This document shows positions 20,108 through 29,136 of a stretch of DNA of 36,392 bases, one piece after another. Position numbers and translations under genes: made by a program. How positions within the stretch are numbered: position 1 is the stretch's first letter; every line of letters starts with the position of its first letter. The notes beneath the pieces were generated by a model. That model did no database searches. It saw nothing but the letters and a program-made list of their open reading frames with translations, and was not told where the DNA came from. This DNA is from Truepera sp. bin119 (GTDB taxonomy: Bacteria > Deinococcota > Deinococci > Deinococcales > Trueperaceae): positions 1 to 36,392 of the forward strand of contig MPNL01000032.1 in NCBI GenBank assembly GCA_002239005.1, given 5' to 3'.

Positions 20108-20214
20108 CCGGACAGCATACCCCGAGCAGCACCCGCAGCTCGCCTGGAATTCCCCTGATTGTAAGTGTCCCCTTAAACCTTCATGGGTGGACGGTCTTCG
20201 GAGCGTTGAGGTGC

Positions 20215-21141
20215 CTAGCGCTCTCTGGGATCGAAGGCGTCGCGAAGACCATCCCCGAGGAAGTTGATCGCGAGAACCATGAGCGTGATCACGATGCCTG
20301 GCATAGTCGCGATCCACCACGCCTGATAGATATAATCGCGCCCCGATCCGATCATGCTGCCCCAGGTCACCGCAGGAGGGGCGACGCCCAGTCCCAGGAA
20401 ACTCAGGGCCGACTCCGTTAGCAGCAGGAGGGCGGTCGAGAAGGTGGTCATCACCACCACTGAGGAGAGGATGTTAGGCAGAATGTGGGCGAGGGCGATG
20501 CGAGCGGGGTTTGCCCCCAGGGCTCGAGCGGCCTCCACATAGTCGTGCTGGCGTTGACTGAGCGTCGCCGCCCGCACCACCCGTGCGTATCTGGCCCAAT
20601 CCACCAGCCCCAAGACGAGGATCAGGTTGATGAGGCTGGGTCCGGCGACAGCGAGGACGCTCAGCGCGAGCAGAATGACGGGGAACGCCAGCTGCATGTC
20701 CATCAGTCTGGAGATGATGGCGTCTACGGTTGCGCCGTAATAGCCAGCGGCGAGTCCGGCCAGAGTTCCCACGACGGTCGAAATCGAAGCGGCGCTGAGA
20801 CAGATGAGGAAGGTCCAGCGGGCACCGTAGACGATGCGGCTGAAGATGTCGCGCCCCAGTACATCGGTCCCTAGGGGAAACGACCGGGGGTCCAGCGACC
20901 ACGAGGGGGGCTTCAGGCGGTTGATCATGTCGATCTTGGTGGGATCGTGGGGTAACCAGGCGACGGGAATGGCCACCATGATCAGTCCCAACGCGAAGAT
21001 TCCAGCGGCCACCCGGTTCTCAGGGCGTCGCCAGAAACTGCGAAGGCTCTGCAGTGCATGGTGTCGACCCGCTGACAGGCGCTCGGTCTCCAGATCCGCA
21101 GCCGCGGCGGGGTCGGACTGAGGAGGGAGCGACCTAGGCAT
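20215..21141 (-). CDS. dppC: Peptide ABC transporter permease (DppC type)
   Basis: Inner-membrane permease of an oligopeptide/dipeptide importer. 308 residues, with a cytoplasmic N-terminus, a first helix near residue 45 ([19 protein letters not shown]), the conserved [20 protein letters not shown] stretch, further helices, the EAA loop [21 protein letters not shown] contacting the ATPases, and the end [13 protein letters not shown]. It overlaps dppB by 8 bp (dppB ends inside its first codons). It is the last gene of the dppA-M24-amidohydrolase-dppB-dppC group; no ATPase gene follows, as hisF begins 108 bp further on. Confidence 0.94.
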   Translation of the reverse strand: MPRSLPPQSDPAAAADLETERLSAGRHHALQSLRSFWRRPENRVAAGIFALGLIMVAIPVAWLPHDPTKIDMINRLKPPSWSLDPRSFPLGTDVLGRDIFSRIVYGARWTFLICLSAASISTVVGTLAGLAAGYYGATVDAIISRLMDMQLAFPVILLALSVLAVAGPSLINLILVLGLVDWARYARVVRAATLSQRQHDYVEAARALGANPARIALAHILPNILSSVVVMTTFSTALLLLTESALSFLGLGVAPPAVTWGSMIGSGRDYIYQAWWIATMPGIVITLMVLAINFLGDGLRDAFDPRER

Positions 21142-22051
21142 ATTGGATCCGCGGATCGACGAAGCCGTAGATCAGGTCCACGATCAGGTTGATCAGCACG
21201 ACCACGCCGGTGATGAGTATCACGGTCGCCTGGACCACCGGGAAATCTCTGCCGTAGACCGCCTGGACCATAAATCGCCCCAGCCCCGGCCATGAGAACA
21301 CCGTCTCGGTCACGATGGCGCCGCTGAAGACCGCCGCGGTCTGAAGTCCGGTGATCGTGACGACCGGGATCAGCGCGTTCTTGAAGGCGTGACGGAGTAT
21401 CACCCGTCGTCGGTACAGGCCCTTGGCCCTAGCTGTGCGGATATAGTCCTGGCCTAGCACATCTCGCAGCGAAGACCTGGTAAATCGGGCGATGAGGGCG
21501 ACCATGAAGGCTCCCAGGGTCACGGTGGGCAGGACTAAGTGCTGGAACCCGCCCCGCCCGCCGGTAGGGAACCAGTGGAGGTGTACGGAGAAGAGCATGA
21601 TCAGCACGATGCCGAGGAAGAAGCCGGGGATGGCCTGACCCAAGAGTGCTAGAGCGCGGATGACAAAGTCTTCGGCGCTCGCAGGGCGGGTCGCCGAGAG
21701 CAGGCCGACGGGCACTCCTACCAGGAGCGAGAACAGGATTGCGGCCAGGCTGAGTTCCACCGTCGCCGGCAGCCGACTGAGTAGCAGCCGCCCCACCGGC
21801 TCCTGGTAGCGCAATGAGTTCCCGAAGTCTCCGGTTAGGGCGCCACGCATGAACTGCAGATACTGCAGGTGCAGCGGCTTATCGAGTCCGTGCTGCGCCC
21901 GGTAGGTCGCTACCGCCTCCCGGGTTGCGGTCTCCCCGAGAACCATGTACGCCGGGTCGCCGCTCAATCTGAGGACCAGGAAGGTGATGACTGTGATGCC
22001 GAGGAGGGTGGGGATAGCCTGCAGCAATCGTTTGACGATGTAGCGGCCCAT
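21134..22051 (-). CDS. dppB: Peptide ABC transporter permease (DppB type)
   Basis: Second inner-membrane permease, 305 residues. Starts MGRYIVKRLLQAIPTLLGIT with a typical first helix, then GDPAYMVLGE, LGLDKPL-like HGLDKPLHLQYLQFM, several transmembrane helices, the EAA motif region TARAKGLYRRRVILRHAFKNALIPVVT, and SGAIVTETVFSWPGLGRFM before the C-terminal [11 protein letters not shown]. It follows the amidohydrolase by 12 bp, so they are one transcription unit. Confidence 0.94.
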   Translation of the reverse strand: MGRYIVKRLLQAIPTLLGITVITFLVLRLSGDPAYMVLGETATREAVATYRAQHGLDKPLHLQYLQFMRGALTGDFGNSLRYQEPVGRLLLSRLPATVELSLAAILFSLLVGVPVGLLSATRPASAEDFVIRALALLGQAIPGFFLGIVLIMLFSVHLHWFPTGGRGGFQHLVLPTVTLGAFMVALIARFTRSSLRDVLGQDYIRTARAKGLYRRRVILRHAFKNALIPVVTITGLQTAAVFSGAIVTETVFSWPGLGRFMVQAVYGRDFPVVQATVILITGVVVLINLIVDLIYGFVDPRIQYA

Positions 22052-22063
22052 CGCGGCTCACCG

Positions 22064-23302
22064 CTAGGAGTGGAGCTCCATGAATAGCGACCAGAAATCG
22101 GTCAGTCCCGGCGGCGGCTCGGTAGGGACGGGCTTGCCACCCTTGAAGACCCGCTTGAGCTTGCGGAGGTGAGCGAGGTCGTCGAGTGGGTTGTCAGCCA
22201 CCACGATGAGGTCGGCGATCTTGCCGACCTCCAGGGTGCCCAAGCGATCGTCTACCCCGCAGAGCTCCGCGCAGGTTCGGGTGGAGGCCATCAGGGCCTG
22301 CAGCGGCGTCATCCCCGCCCTCGCAAGCTGTTCGATCTCAATCAGGGTGTGATCGGCGATCGGACTGGAATCTGCGCCACAGGCGATGCGCACGCCAGCC
22401 TCCAGCGCCTTGGCGAAGCCGGCCCGGTGGGCCTCGGCCGCTCCTTGCGCCTTGCCGATCTGCTCCTCGCTCATCCCCGACTTGCGCATGAACTCTCTAT
22501 CCTGGGTCACGAACAGGGTCGGCACGAAGAAGACCTCGCGCTCCGCCATGAGTTCGATGGCCTCATCGTCCAGGTAGTAGCCGTGCTCGATGCAGTCCAC
22601 CCCCCCACGGATGGCCGCCTTCACCCCGCCGGCTCCACCTGCGTGCACACAGACCCTCTTGCCCTTTTCGTGAGCGACCTCGACCGCGGCGCGGATCTCG
22701 TCGGGGAACAGCTGGGACTCCTCCATCGACTCGCCGGCCGTCGCAACGCCCCCGGTCACGGCCAGCTTGATGTGGTCCACACCCCGTCTGAGCTGTTCAC
22801 GCACGACCTTGCGCATCTCGCTAGCCCCGTCGACCTGCACCGCCCCCGGCCAGTTGTAGCCGTGGCCGCCGGTCGCACAGAGGTAGTGGCCCGAGACGAA
22901 GAGCCTCGGTCCGATCATCAGGCCGCTTGCGAAGGCTCGTTTCCAGGCGACATCGACGAAATCCCGGTCGCCGACGCTCCGGATGCTGGTGATCCCGACC
23001 CGGAGGGCGTCCATGGCGTTTCGGCCGGCGCGGATGGTGTAGTCGGCGACGGATTCCTGCAGCATCAGGTGATTGATATCCGGGAAGATGAAGCCGAGGT
23101 GGCTGTGGACCGACCAGAGACCGGGGGTGACGAAGCCTCCCTGGAGGTCTAGCACCAGATCTTTGTCGCTGGCGTCGGCGGTACCGCCAGGACCGAGCCG
23201 CAGCGCGGCGATCAGGTCACCTTCGATGACGATGGTGCTGTCCCGAGCCGGAGGGTTCCCGGCGCAGTCGATCAGCGTGCAATTGGAGAGAAACGTCCTC
23301 AT
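22064..23302 (-). CDS. Metal-dependent amidohydrolase (imidazolonepropionase/prolidase-like)
   Basis: Cytoplasmic hydrolase of the amidohydrolase superfamily, 412 residues. Metal-site residues are visible in order: GLWSVHSHLGF (HxH near residue 66), HIKLAVTGGV (the bridging Lys), VCVHAGGAGG, CIEHGYYL and CGADSSPI (final Asp). The C-terminal EVGKIADLIVVADNPL closes the composite beta domain. This subgroup includes Xaa-Pro/Xaa-Arg dipeptidases and imidazolonepropionase-like enzymes. Being inside a peptide-transport operon suggests it cleaves what the transporter brings in; the exact substrate is unknown. Confidence 0.9.
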   Translation of the reverse strand: MRTFLSNCTLIDCAGNPPARDSTIVIEGDLIAALRLGPGGTADASDKDLVLDLQGGFVTPGLWSVHSHLGFIFPDINHLMLQESVADYTIRAGRNAMDALRVGITSIRSVGDRDFVDVAWKRAFASGLMIGPRLFVSGHYLCATGGHGYNWPGAVQVDGASEMRKVVREQLRRGVDHIKLAVTGGVATAGESMEESQLFPDEIRAAVEVAHEKGKRVCVHAGGAGGVKAAIRGGVDCIEHGYYLDDEAIELMAEREVFFVPTLFVTQDREFMRKSGMSEEQIGKAQGAAEAHRAGFAKALEAGVRIACGADSSPIADHTLIEIEQLARAGMTPLQALMASTRTCAELCGVDDRLGTLEVGKIADLIVVADNPLDDLAHLRKLKRVFKGGKPVPTEPPPGLTDFWSLFMELHS

Positions 23303-23497
23303 AGCTGCCTCGCTTCCGTGACAAGTCCTGCTGCTCCTAGCCGATGTGCCTTATACGCCTAGTCTCCGGGCGGCCCCACTCGGGCCCTGGTTGGGAGGGC
23401 GGAAGCTGCCGGTCGGGTGAAGGGGCAGCTAGCGATTTGAGGAGACAGCCCCAGCGACCATCGGGACCGCTCCGGGGACCGCCCAGCACCGGAGGGG

Positions 23498-24670
23498 CTA
23501 ATCGAGGATCCTCCACCTGTGCAGGTGCTCTCCCAGGGGCCGGCCGCCCTCTTCGGTGACGACGAAGTTGTCCGGGAGGAAGAGGCTCCATTCGTGCTCG
23601 CTAACGGTCGCGTTCGGGCTGATCATGACGATCATATTCTCAACTATACTGTCGGGCGAATCTGTAAAAGGGGGCTCGACAAGATTCAGACCGATGCCGT
23701 GGAGACCCCAGCCCGGCCCGGCCGTAACGGTCCACCCGGCGTCCAGATAGGTGCCCTCGATGGCTTTGGTAACGTCGGTGCCGTGCGCTCCCGGTTTGAG
23801 CGCTGCCGCTGCCCGCTGAAGCGCCTCCAGGGTCGTCTCGAAGTGGCGCAGCTTCCGCTCCGGTGGTGGCCTGAAAGAGTAGACGCCCGCCAACTCCACC
23901 CAGTAGCCCGCGGGGCCGGCGAACTCGAGCTGGACCTTCAGGATGTCCTCCAGTTCCAGTCTGCGATCGGTTGGCGGGCGGATGTAGGGCAACTCGCCGG
24001 TCGACAGGTGGGCGATCCCGTCGACACAGCCCCGCTCTGCCAGGAAGCCCAGGGTTTGGGCCAGCACCTCCCGCTCTATCTTGCCGGGCTCCAGCAGGCG
24101 AGCCAGTTGATCGAGGGCTCCGGCCACATGACTGTAGGTCTCTGAGGCCTGCGCGATCTCGTAGTCGCTCTTGCTGACCATCGCACTCTGCATGATCGTG
24201 GTGGCGTCGACAATATGAAGGTCGGGCAGGGCGGCCTCGAGGCGGCCCAGGTCGCCGGCAGGCACTTCCACATCCAGGCCGACGACGCCCACCCGGTGCA
24301 GACGCGACGCCGTCAAACTGCGGGCGAGCTCAGCGACCCTGTCGCTAGCTAGCCGCACCCGGTGAAGGGTCGCACCAGCCTCAGCCCAGTGCCCCTCCGA
24401 CCCGGGGCCTAGGAACAGCGTCGGTGCATCCTCAAGCGGCAGCAGGAAGTAGCCGGTACCCATCCACATTCGCCAGTCCGAGACGTAGCGAAGGTAGCCG
24501 CGACTCAGCAACCCGGCGGTGCCGGGCACGATCAGGGCGTCGTGACCGCTAGTGCGCAGCGCCGTACGCAAGCGCTCCAGTCGAGCCTCCAGCTCTTCAG
24601 GCGGAACCAATGTCAACCCCTTCCCAAGCCCGGCTGTGGGGAGGTGCTGAAGGGTCCTACCACCCAGCAA
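23498..24670 (-). CDS. M24 (creatinase/prolidase-fold) protein lacking canonical metal ligands
   Basis: 390 residues with the two-domain layout of the prolidase/creatinase family: an N-terminal creatinase-N domain (ALIVPGTAGLLSRGYLRYVSDWRM) and a pita-bread C-terminal domain. Metallopeptidase members have 'LDxGxxxxGYxxDxxRT'; here the corresponding segment reads LKVQLEFAGPAGYWVELAGV, so both metal-binding aspartates appear replaced. The later HGIGLNLVEPP (His) and TEEGGRPLGE are recognisable. It is therefore more like creatinase-type, metal-independent hydrolases than like true Xaa-Pro peptidases. The true start may be a TTG near residue 19 (LTLVPPEELEARLERL) behind GGGAAGGGG. It lies between dppA and the amidohydrolase in the same operon. 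Confidence 0.82.
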   Translation of the reverse strand: MLGGRTLQHLPTAGLGKGLTLVPPEELEARLERLRTALRTSGHDALIVPGTAGLLSRGYLRYVSDWRMWMGTGYFLLPLEDAPTLFLGPGSEGHWAEAGATLHRVRLASDRVAELARSLTASRLHRVGVVGLDVEVPAGDLGRLEAALPDLHIVDATTIMQSAMVSKSDYEIAQASETYSHVAGALDQLARLLEPGKIEREVLAQTLGFLAERGCVDGIAHLSTGELPYIRPPTDRRLELEDILKVQLEFAGPAGYWVELAGVYSFRPPPERKLRHFETTLEALQRAAAALKPGAHGTDVTKAIEGTYLDAGWTVTAGPGWGLHGIGLNLVEPPFTDSPDSIVENMIVMISPNATVSEHEWSLFLPDNFVVTEEGGRPLGEHLHRWRILD

Positions 24671-24772
24671 CGGGCTGCCCGCTGGCCCCCTCGGTGGCGA
24701 AGGCTTTGCGGGGACCGGGGCCCCCTCCCCCCCAAGCCGGTGGTGTCGCGGGAGGGGCCAACGCCCGGTTCG

Positions 24773-26311
24773 CTACTGCGTCTTGCTGACCATGGTCAGG
24801 TCGACCACTTGGTCGCTACGGGGCACGAAGCCCTCCACTGTCGTCCGGGCCGCATACAGGTCGTTCGGGACGATGAGGTAGATCCCCAGGGGATCGTCGT
24901 TCCAGATCTGGTTCACCTCGTTGTAGATAGCGGCACGCTGCCCCAGATCGGTTTCGCGCAGTCCGGCTGCGAGGAGTTCCTGGATCCGGGGATTGTCGGG
25001 GTAGCGCGCGAAGAAGGTGCCCGGCCTGAAGAGACCGAGGGTGTTATGAGGGTCGGCGGGGGTCAGCAGCCCCCATTGCCAGGCTGGACCCATGGTGGGC
25101 TCTTCGGAGTGTTGGCGGTTGAACTCGACGATATCCAAAGGAATCTGTTCCACCCGGACACCTACCGCCTCCAGGTAGGCCGAAACCACCTCACCCATCT
25201 CGCGGTCGAGGGGGTAGCGCCCCACCGTATACTTCAGGGTCATGCTGAAACCGCCTGAGTAGCCTGCCTCGGCGAGCAGTTCTCGGGCCCGGTCTGGATC
25301 GTAGTTGAAGGGATCGACATCAGGGTTGAAGCCGAGGACTGCCGGTGTCAGATACTGCCCGAACAGCGCCTCCGCCTCCCCTTCGAAGAGGGTGATCAGG
25401 GCCTGCTTATCGACAGCGTAGTTGAGCGCTCGCCTGACCGTCGCGTCCGCCACCGGGTGATCGATACGCATATCGAAGAAGGTGACGAACTGGCGCAGGC
25501 CGGGGCTGGTAATCAGCCGGAGGTCCGAGTTGTTCGTGACGCGACCGCGCGATGCGGGGGTGATGCTGGTAGCGAGGTCGATCTCCCCATTTACCAGGGC
25601 CGAGACGAGTGAAGACTGCTCGGGGATGATCCGCCAGACGATCTCTTGCAGTGCTGGCGGCCCACCCCAGTAATCGGCAAAGGCTTCGAAGGTGACATGA
25701 TCGTCTTTGACCCACTCGACGAACTTGTAGGGCCCTGTCCCTACCGGACTGAGGGCAAAGCCGTCCCCACCCACCTCCTGGTAGTAACCGGGCGGCACGA
25801 TGAAGCCTGCGCGGGCGAGAACGAAGAGCGCGTTACCGGCGGGTGCGGCGAAACGGAGGGCGACCGTGCTCTCACCAAGTACGTCGATGCTGGTAAGACC
25901 TAAGTCTCTGGTGAAGGTGGAGAGGAAGGTAGAGGCCATGAGCTGCTCGATACTGAACTTGGCGGCCTCGGCGTTGAACGGCTCGCCATTATGGAACTGG
26001 ACGCCGGTTTTCAGGTGAAGGGTGAGGACCGTTCCGTCCGCGCTCCACTCCCAATCTTCAGCTAGGCCCGGCATGATCTCGGGAGCGTGGGCGTCGGTAT
26101 AGAGGAGCTTCTCGATGGTTGAGGCCGTTACGCTCTCAAAGATTGCGGAGTTGTGTCCTAGCGGGTTCAGGCCGGGGGGATCGATCGGGTGCCCCACGAC
26201 CAGAGTGGTGGCCGACGGGCCTTGGGCTGCGGCGAAGAAGGCCGAGGTGGCGAGGAAGAGCGCCGCGATCACAGTCGAGAGCGCCTTCTGCATGATCCGG
26301 TTCATCTCCAT
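24773..26311 (-). CDS. dppA: Peptide ABC transporter substrate-binding protein
   Basis: Extracytoplasmic solute receptor (SBP family 5), 512 residues. Begins with a Sec signal peptide (ALSTVIAALFLATSAFFAAAQG, cleavage probably after AAA/AAQ); there is no lipobox cysteine, so it is released or periplasmic rather than a lipoprotein. The mature part has the family hallmarks: LVVGHPIDPPGLNPLGHNSA, LAEDWEWSADGTVLTLHLKTGVQFHNGEPFNAE near residue 90, VGTGPYKFVEWVKDD, and VRRALNYAVDKQALI. A strong AGGAGG lies 6-7 nt before the ATG at 26311. First gene of the minus-strand transport operon; sequence upstream contains no other gene of the operon. Confidence 0.93.
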   Translation of the reverse strand: MEMNRIMQKALSTVIAALFLATSAFFAAAQGPSATTLVVGHPIDPPGLNPLGHNSAIFESVTASTIEKLLYTDAHAPEIMPGLAEDWEWSADGTVLTLHLKTGVQFHNGEPFNAEAAKFSIEQLMASTFLSTFTRDLGLTSIDVLGESTVALRFAAPAGNALFVLARAGFIVPPGYYQEVGGDGFALSPVGTGPYKFVEWVKDDHVTFEAFADYWGGPPALQEIVWRIIPEQSSLVSALVNGEIDLATSITPASRGRVTNNSDLRLITSPGLRQFVTFFDMRIDHPVADATVRRALNYAVDKQALITLFEGEAEALFGQYLTPAVLGFNPDVDPFNYDPDRARELLAEAGYSGGFSMTLKYTVGRYPLDREMGEVVSAYLEAVGVRVEQIPLDIVEFNRQHSEEPTMGPAWQWGLLTPADPHNTLGLFRPGTFFARYPDNPRIQELLAAGLRETDLGQRAAIYNEVNQIWNDDPLGIYLIVPNDLYAARTTVEGFVPRSDQVVDLTMVSKTQ

Positions 26312-26774
26312 GAGTTCCCTCCTAGTTAGCTTCAGTCGTGTCTGTTGGCGGCGAACGCTGGCACTCTACCATGTCCAACTCAGCCAGGACTTCTCTTCAG
26401 GCTCCTACGTGGGACAGCTCAGGTTTCCTAATGTACGTGGGGGGCAGGAGCCGGGATGTCAACGAGTTTACACAGCACTGCAACTCGCCTATGATCCTTC
26501 GTCCATACACCTCGCGTTCGCGAGCTAGCCGCCTTCGCTCATCAGCGATTCCCTTGCGCTCTCTACTCATCCCCGCCGGCCTGCTTCAGAGTGCAGATTC
26601 CTGGATTTAGTGGTAGCCAAGCTTTGAAGAGCACATTATCAGTTCCTTCGATTTGCCCTGACGCGCCGAGGTGCCTTTTGTGCGAGCCGCTGCGTTCTGG
26701 CCCACCTCAGGCTGCAGGCGTGTGGTGGAGAGCCTTACGGTATCTTTGTCGCGAAAAATACCCTTCGGGAAAAC
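26312..26774. other. Gene-free stretch upstream of dppA
   Basis: About 460 bp between the dppA start and the first repeat beside the IS element. No gene is supported: the open frames here lack codon character and recognisable motifs. It must contain the dppA promoter on the minus strand, but I could not pick out a convincing -35/-10 pair. A minus-strand frame around 26400-26570 encodes a short charged helix (RERKGIADERRRLARERE) that could be a fragment of something, without support. Confidence 0.5.
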
Positions 26775-26809
26775 TTCGAGGGAGCTTAGCGGGGCTCTCA
26801 GAGGGTCGG
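26775..26809 (+). repeat. 35-bp direct repeat, left copy
   Basis: Matches 33851-33885 at 29 of 35 positions in the same orientation, sharing an uninterrupted core CGGGGCTCTCAG. The left copy sits 11 bp outside the IS1634 left end; the right copy lies just after the phage terminase gene. They enclose about 7 kb containing the IS, the cupin-globin gene and most phage genes. Confidence 0.5.
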
Positions 26810-27743
26810 ATAATCGTATACCGACTTTCCGCCCCCCCTGTTCGAGCCCAAAGAATAGCCATCTGCCATGCTGGATGGATGGTAGCGAGATACGAAACGA
26901 AAACCGTTGAGCACCTCGGCCTGGTAGCGGGAATGTTCGATGAGCTAGGGATCGGCGAACTCATCGACCAGTTCATCCCCCAGGACAAGGACCAGCGGTT
27001 CGTTACCATCGGGCAAGCTGTCAAGGCGATGGTCATTAACGGTCTCGGGTTCACCAACCGCCGGCTTTACCTTGCCCCCAGGTTCTTCAAGAACAAACCT
27101 ACTGACCAGCTCATCGGGCCGGGGATCAAAGCTGAGCACCTTAACGACGGCGCTCCCAGCAAAGCCCTTGATCGCCTCCATCAGTTCGGCGTTACCGAGC
27201 TGTTCACCATCATCGCTCAACAAGCCGCCACCAGGCTCGAGCTCAACCCGAAGATTGCCCACCTGGACTCGAGTAGTTTCCACCTGGACGGCAGCTACAA
27301 CAGCGGTGACGATGAGCCTGTCGACGGTGTGATCCAAATCAAGCGAGGCTACAGTCGTGATAACCGACCTGACCTGAACCAAGTCATACTTGAACTCATC
27401 GCCGAGAACACTGCAGGCTTGCCCCTGTTGATGCGGCCCTTAAGTGGCAACGCGAGTGACAAGACCAGCTTCCAGGAAGCGGTCTTGAGACAGGCTGGGC
27501 AGCTGCAGAACGCCGGAGTCGAGGTGCTGGTCACCGATAGTGCCGGGTCAGGACACCCTGCAAACCCTGAACCAAACGGACGTTACCTGGGTAATGGGTG
27601 TCCCTGCGACCCTGACGCAGGCGAAGAAGCTGCTTGACGGGTTGGTCGTTTCAGATTTTTCAACTCTTGCCAAGGGGATGGAGCGTAGCCGGGTGGATAC
27701 CGTCTACGCCGGGGTCAAACAGAGGTGGTTGGTGATCCGCTCT

Positions 27744-27765
27744 GACCCGAAGAGTCCGTCCTTGG
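27744..27765 (+). repeat. Dispersed short repeat copy A (inside transposase gene)
   Basis: Contains the shared core ACCCGAAGAGTCCG followed by TCCTTGGC. Translated in the transposase frame it contributes DPKSPSLA after RWLVIRS; without these 24 bases the text would read IRS-ARERARGS, which fits IS1634 relatives as I remember them. Confidence 0.6.
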
Positions 27766-28127
27766 CTGCCCGGGAGAGAGCCCGGGGGTCGGCTGAACGG
27801 CAACTGCTGAAAGGTAGTGAGGAGGAGCGGAAGCGGTTTAATCGCTTGCGAACTCAGGAGTTCAGTTGCGAAGCCGATGCCCGGGCTGCCCTGCTCGCTT
27901 ACCAGGCGTCTTGCCGGGTGCTGGACCTGATCGATCCCAAGGTGCGAGCGAGGAAGCACTACCCGAAGGCTGGGAGGCCCGCTAGGAAGGCTGTTCCCGA
28001 AAGGGTCGGCTATCGGATCGAGGGGTCGGTCGCGGCGAGCACCAAGAGTTTCGAAGAGCAGTTGGAGCGCGCCTCCCGGTTCATCGTGGCTACCAACAAC
28101 ACCACCGGCGAGCAGCTTTCAGATGTT

Positions 28128-28149
28128 GACCCGAAGAGTCCGATCTCGG
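28128..28149 (+). repeat. Dispersed short repeat copy B (inside transposase gene)
   Basis: Identical over 21 bases to copy at 29968-29988. In frame it adds VDPKSPIS between EQLSD and VLQAYKG; family members read 'ELSDxxLLxxYKG' without it. Multiple-of-three insertion keeps the reading frame. Confidence 0.6.
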
Positions 28150-28558
28150 TGCTACAGGCTTACAAGGGTCGGTGGAGCGGGGCTTCAGGTTCTTGAAGGA
28201 CCCGATGTTCCTGGCCTCAACACTAGTTCTTGAAAAAAGCGCAGAGGATCATGGCGTTATTGTTCGTGATGACGCTCTGTCTGCTGGTCTACGCTGCTAC
28301 CTGGTACCGAGTCCGTAAAGGTCTTGGCTGAGAATGGGGAGGTGGTGCCGGATCAGCGAGGCAAACCTACGGAGCGGCCGACGGCCAAGTGGGTGTTTGA
28401 GTTATTCCTGGATGTGCACCTGCTTCTCATCGTTACCGACACGATTCAGGTTATGGCGATGAACCTCGTTGATGAGTTACAGGTGCTGCTGGAGTTGCTC
28501 GGACCGGCCTATTCGGAGGTGTATTCATGATGCCGAACGAGGGGGGGCGGAAAGTCGG

Positions 28559-28842
28559 CTGATGAATAGTACACTTCCTAGACAATACTGTCAAATGTCT
28601 GTAGGGGCAGGCAAAGGGCGATAAGGCGAAGCCGACCAATGGTCCGAGCAGGACCGTACCGCAGAGGGACCTGGATGTCGTCTAGCCTATACGACGCCAC
28701 CATCGTGGCCGATTCCCGCCATCAGTGCCCCTTTCGGAGCTTCCGGCCATAAAATTGGGACCCCCAACTCAGCAGCTATCGCAGGATGGCTAACCCCTGA
28801 ACCACCTTCACCTGGGTGCCTCCTGCACCTCGCCACATCGCC
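28559..28842. other. Gene-free stretch right of IS1634
   Basis: About 280 bp between the IS right end and the channel fragment. No coding frame or recognisable RNA was found. Confidence 0.5.
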
Positions 28843-29079
28843 TCAGCTCACCTTATGTGATCCGCCTACGACTCGGGTGACGCCATCCATACGTCTGACC
28901 ATTACGGTCACCGTCTCTTCCAATCTGGCTACCTGACTGCGCAATGATCGGACCTCCTCCAACAGCTGTTGATCCACATTCACTGGAACCCGGTTGTCGG
29001 ACCCCACAATGAAAGAGGCCAGGTTCGCCGTTAAGGCACCGAAGAGTCCGATTCCAGCAAACATGAGGACGCTGGCCAC
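28843..29079 (-). pseudogene. Two-TM potassium channel, C-terminal fragment
   Basis: The 78 residues begin VASVLMFAGIGLFGALTANLASFIV, the second (inner) helix of ion_trans_2-type K+ channels, followed by a linker and a coiled coil (LLEEVRSLRSQVARLEETVTVMVRRM). The pore loop with the TVGYG selectivity filter and the first helix would lie upstream, but an in-frame TAG occurs a few codons before the GTG start (29079). Only a membrane helix plus cytosolic coiled coil could be made. Divergent from the cupin-globin gene, 57 bp apart. Confidence 0.6.
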
Positions 29080-29136
29080 GATGCCCGGACACTAGACTCG
29101 AGAGGTCATACAATGTCGCCATAAGGAGAAAAACAC

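Larger units (their letters stand above)
26879..28530 (+). pseudogene. IS1634-type transposase, multiply frameshifted
   Basis: The N-terminal domain (DUF4277 type) reads HLGLVAGMFDELGIGELIDQ, IGQAVKAMVINGLGFTNRRL and AEHLNDGAPSKALDRLHQFG, then the first DDE Asp region HLDSSSFHLDG and LMRPLSGNASDKTSF. The frame breaks near 27545 (VTDSA | QDTLQTLNQTDVTWVMGVPA), again near 28175, again near 28227 (an extra G before TTCTTGAAAAAAGCG) and near 28320, after which AENGEVVPDQRGKPTERPTA ... VFELFLDVHLL ... LELLGPAYSEVYS completes the protein. At least four lesions. Two stretches, DPKSPSLA and VDPKSPIS, correspond to copies of a dispersed repeat and appear to be extra relative to relatives. Confidence 0.85.
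26821..28558 (+). mobile_element. IS1634-family insertion sequence (decayed)
   Basis: The element is bounded by perfect 19-bp inverted repeats at 26821-26839 and 28540-28558 (CCGACTTTCCGCCCCCCCT at the left), with similarity continuing inward past a one-base gap (GTTCG / CGTTCG). Length about 1.74 kb, right for the family. No target-site duplication is visible at the flanks (TCGTATA on the left, CTGATGA on the right), so the flanks have rearranged or diverged. The transposase inside is broken, so the copy is dead unless mobilised in trans. Confidence 0.82.

Noticed and set aside
22169-23152. 327-codon plus-strand ORF opposite the amidohydrolase
   Set aside because: A GC-rich antisense shadow; the minus-strand frame has clear catalytic motifs.
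29035-29052. A sixth copy of the CCGAAGAGTCCG repeat in the K+ channel fragment
   Set aside because: On the coding strand it spells GIGLFG, ordinary sequence of this channel helix, so the match is probably coincidence.
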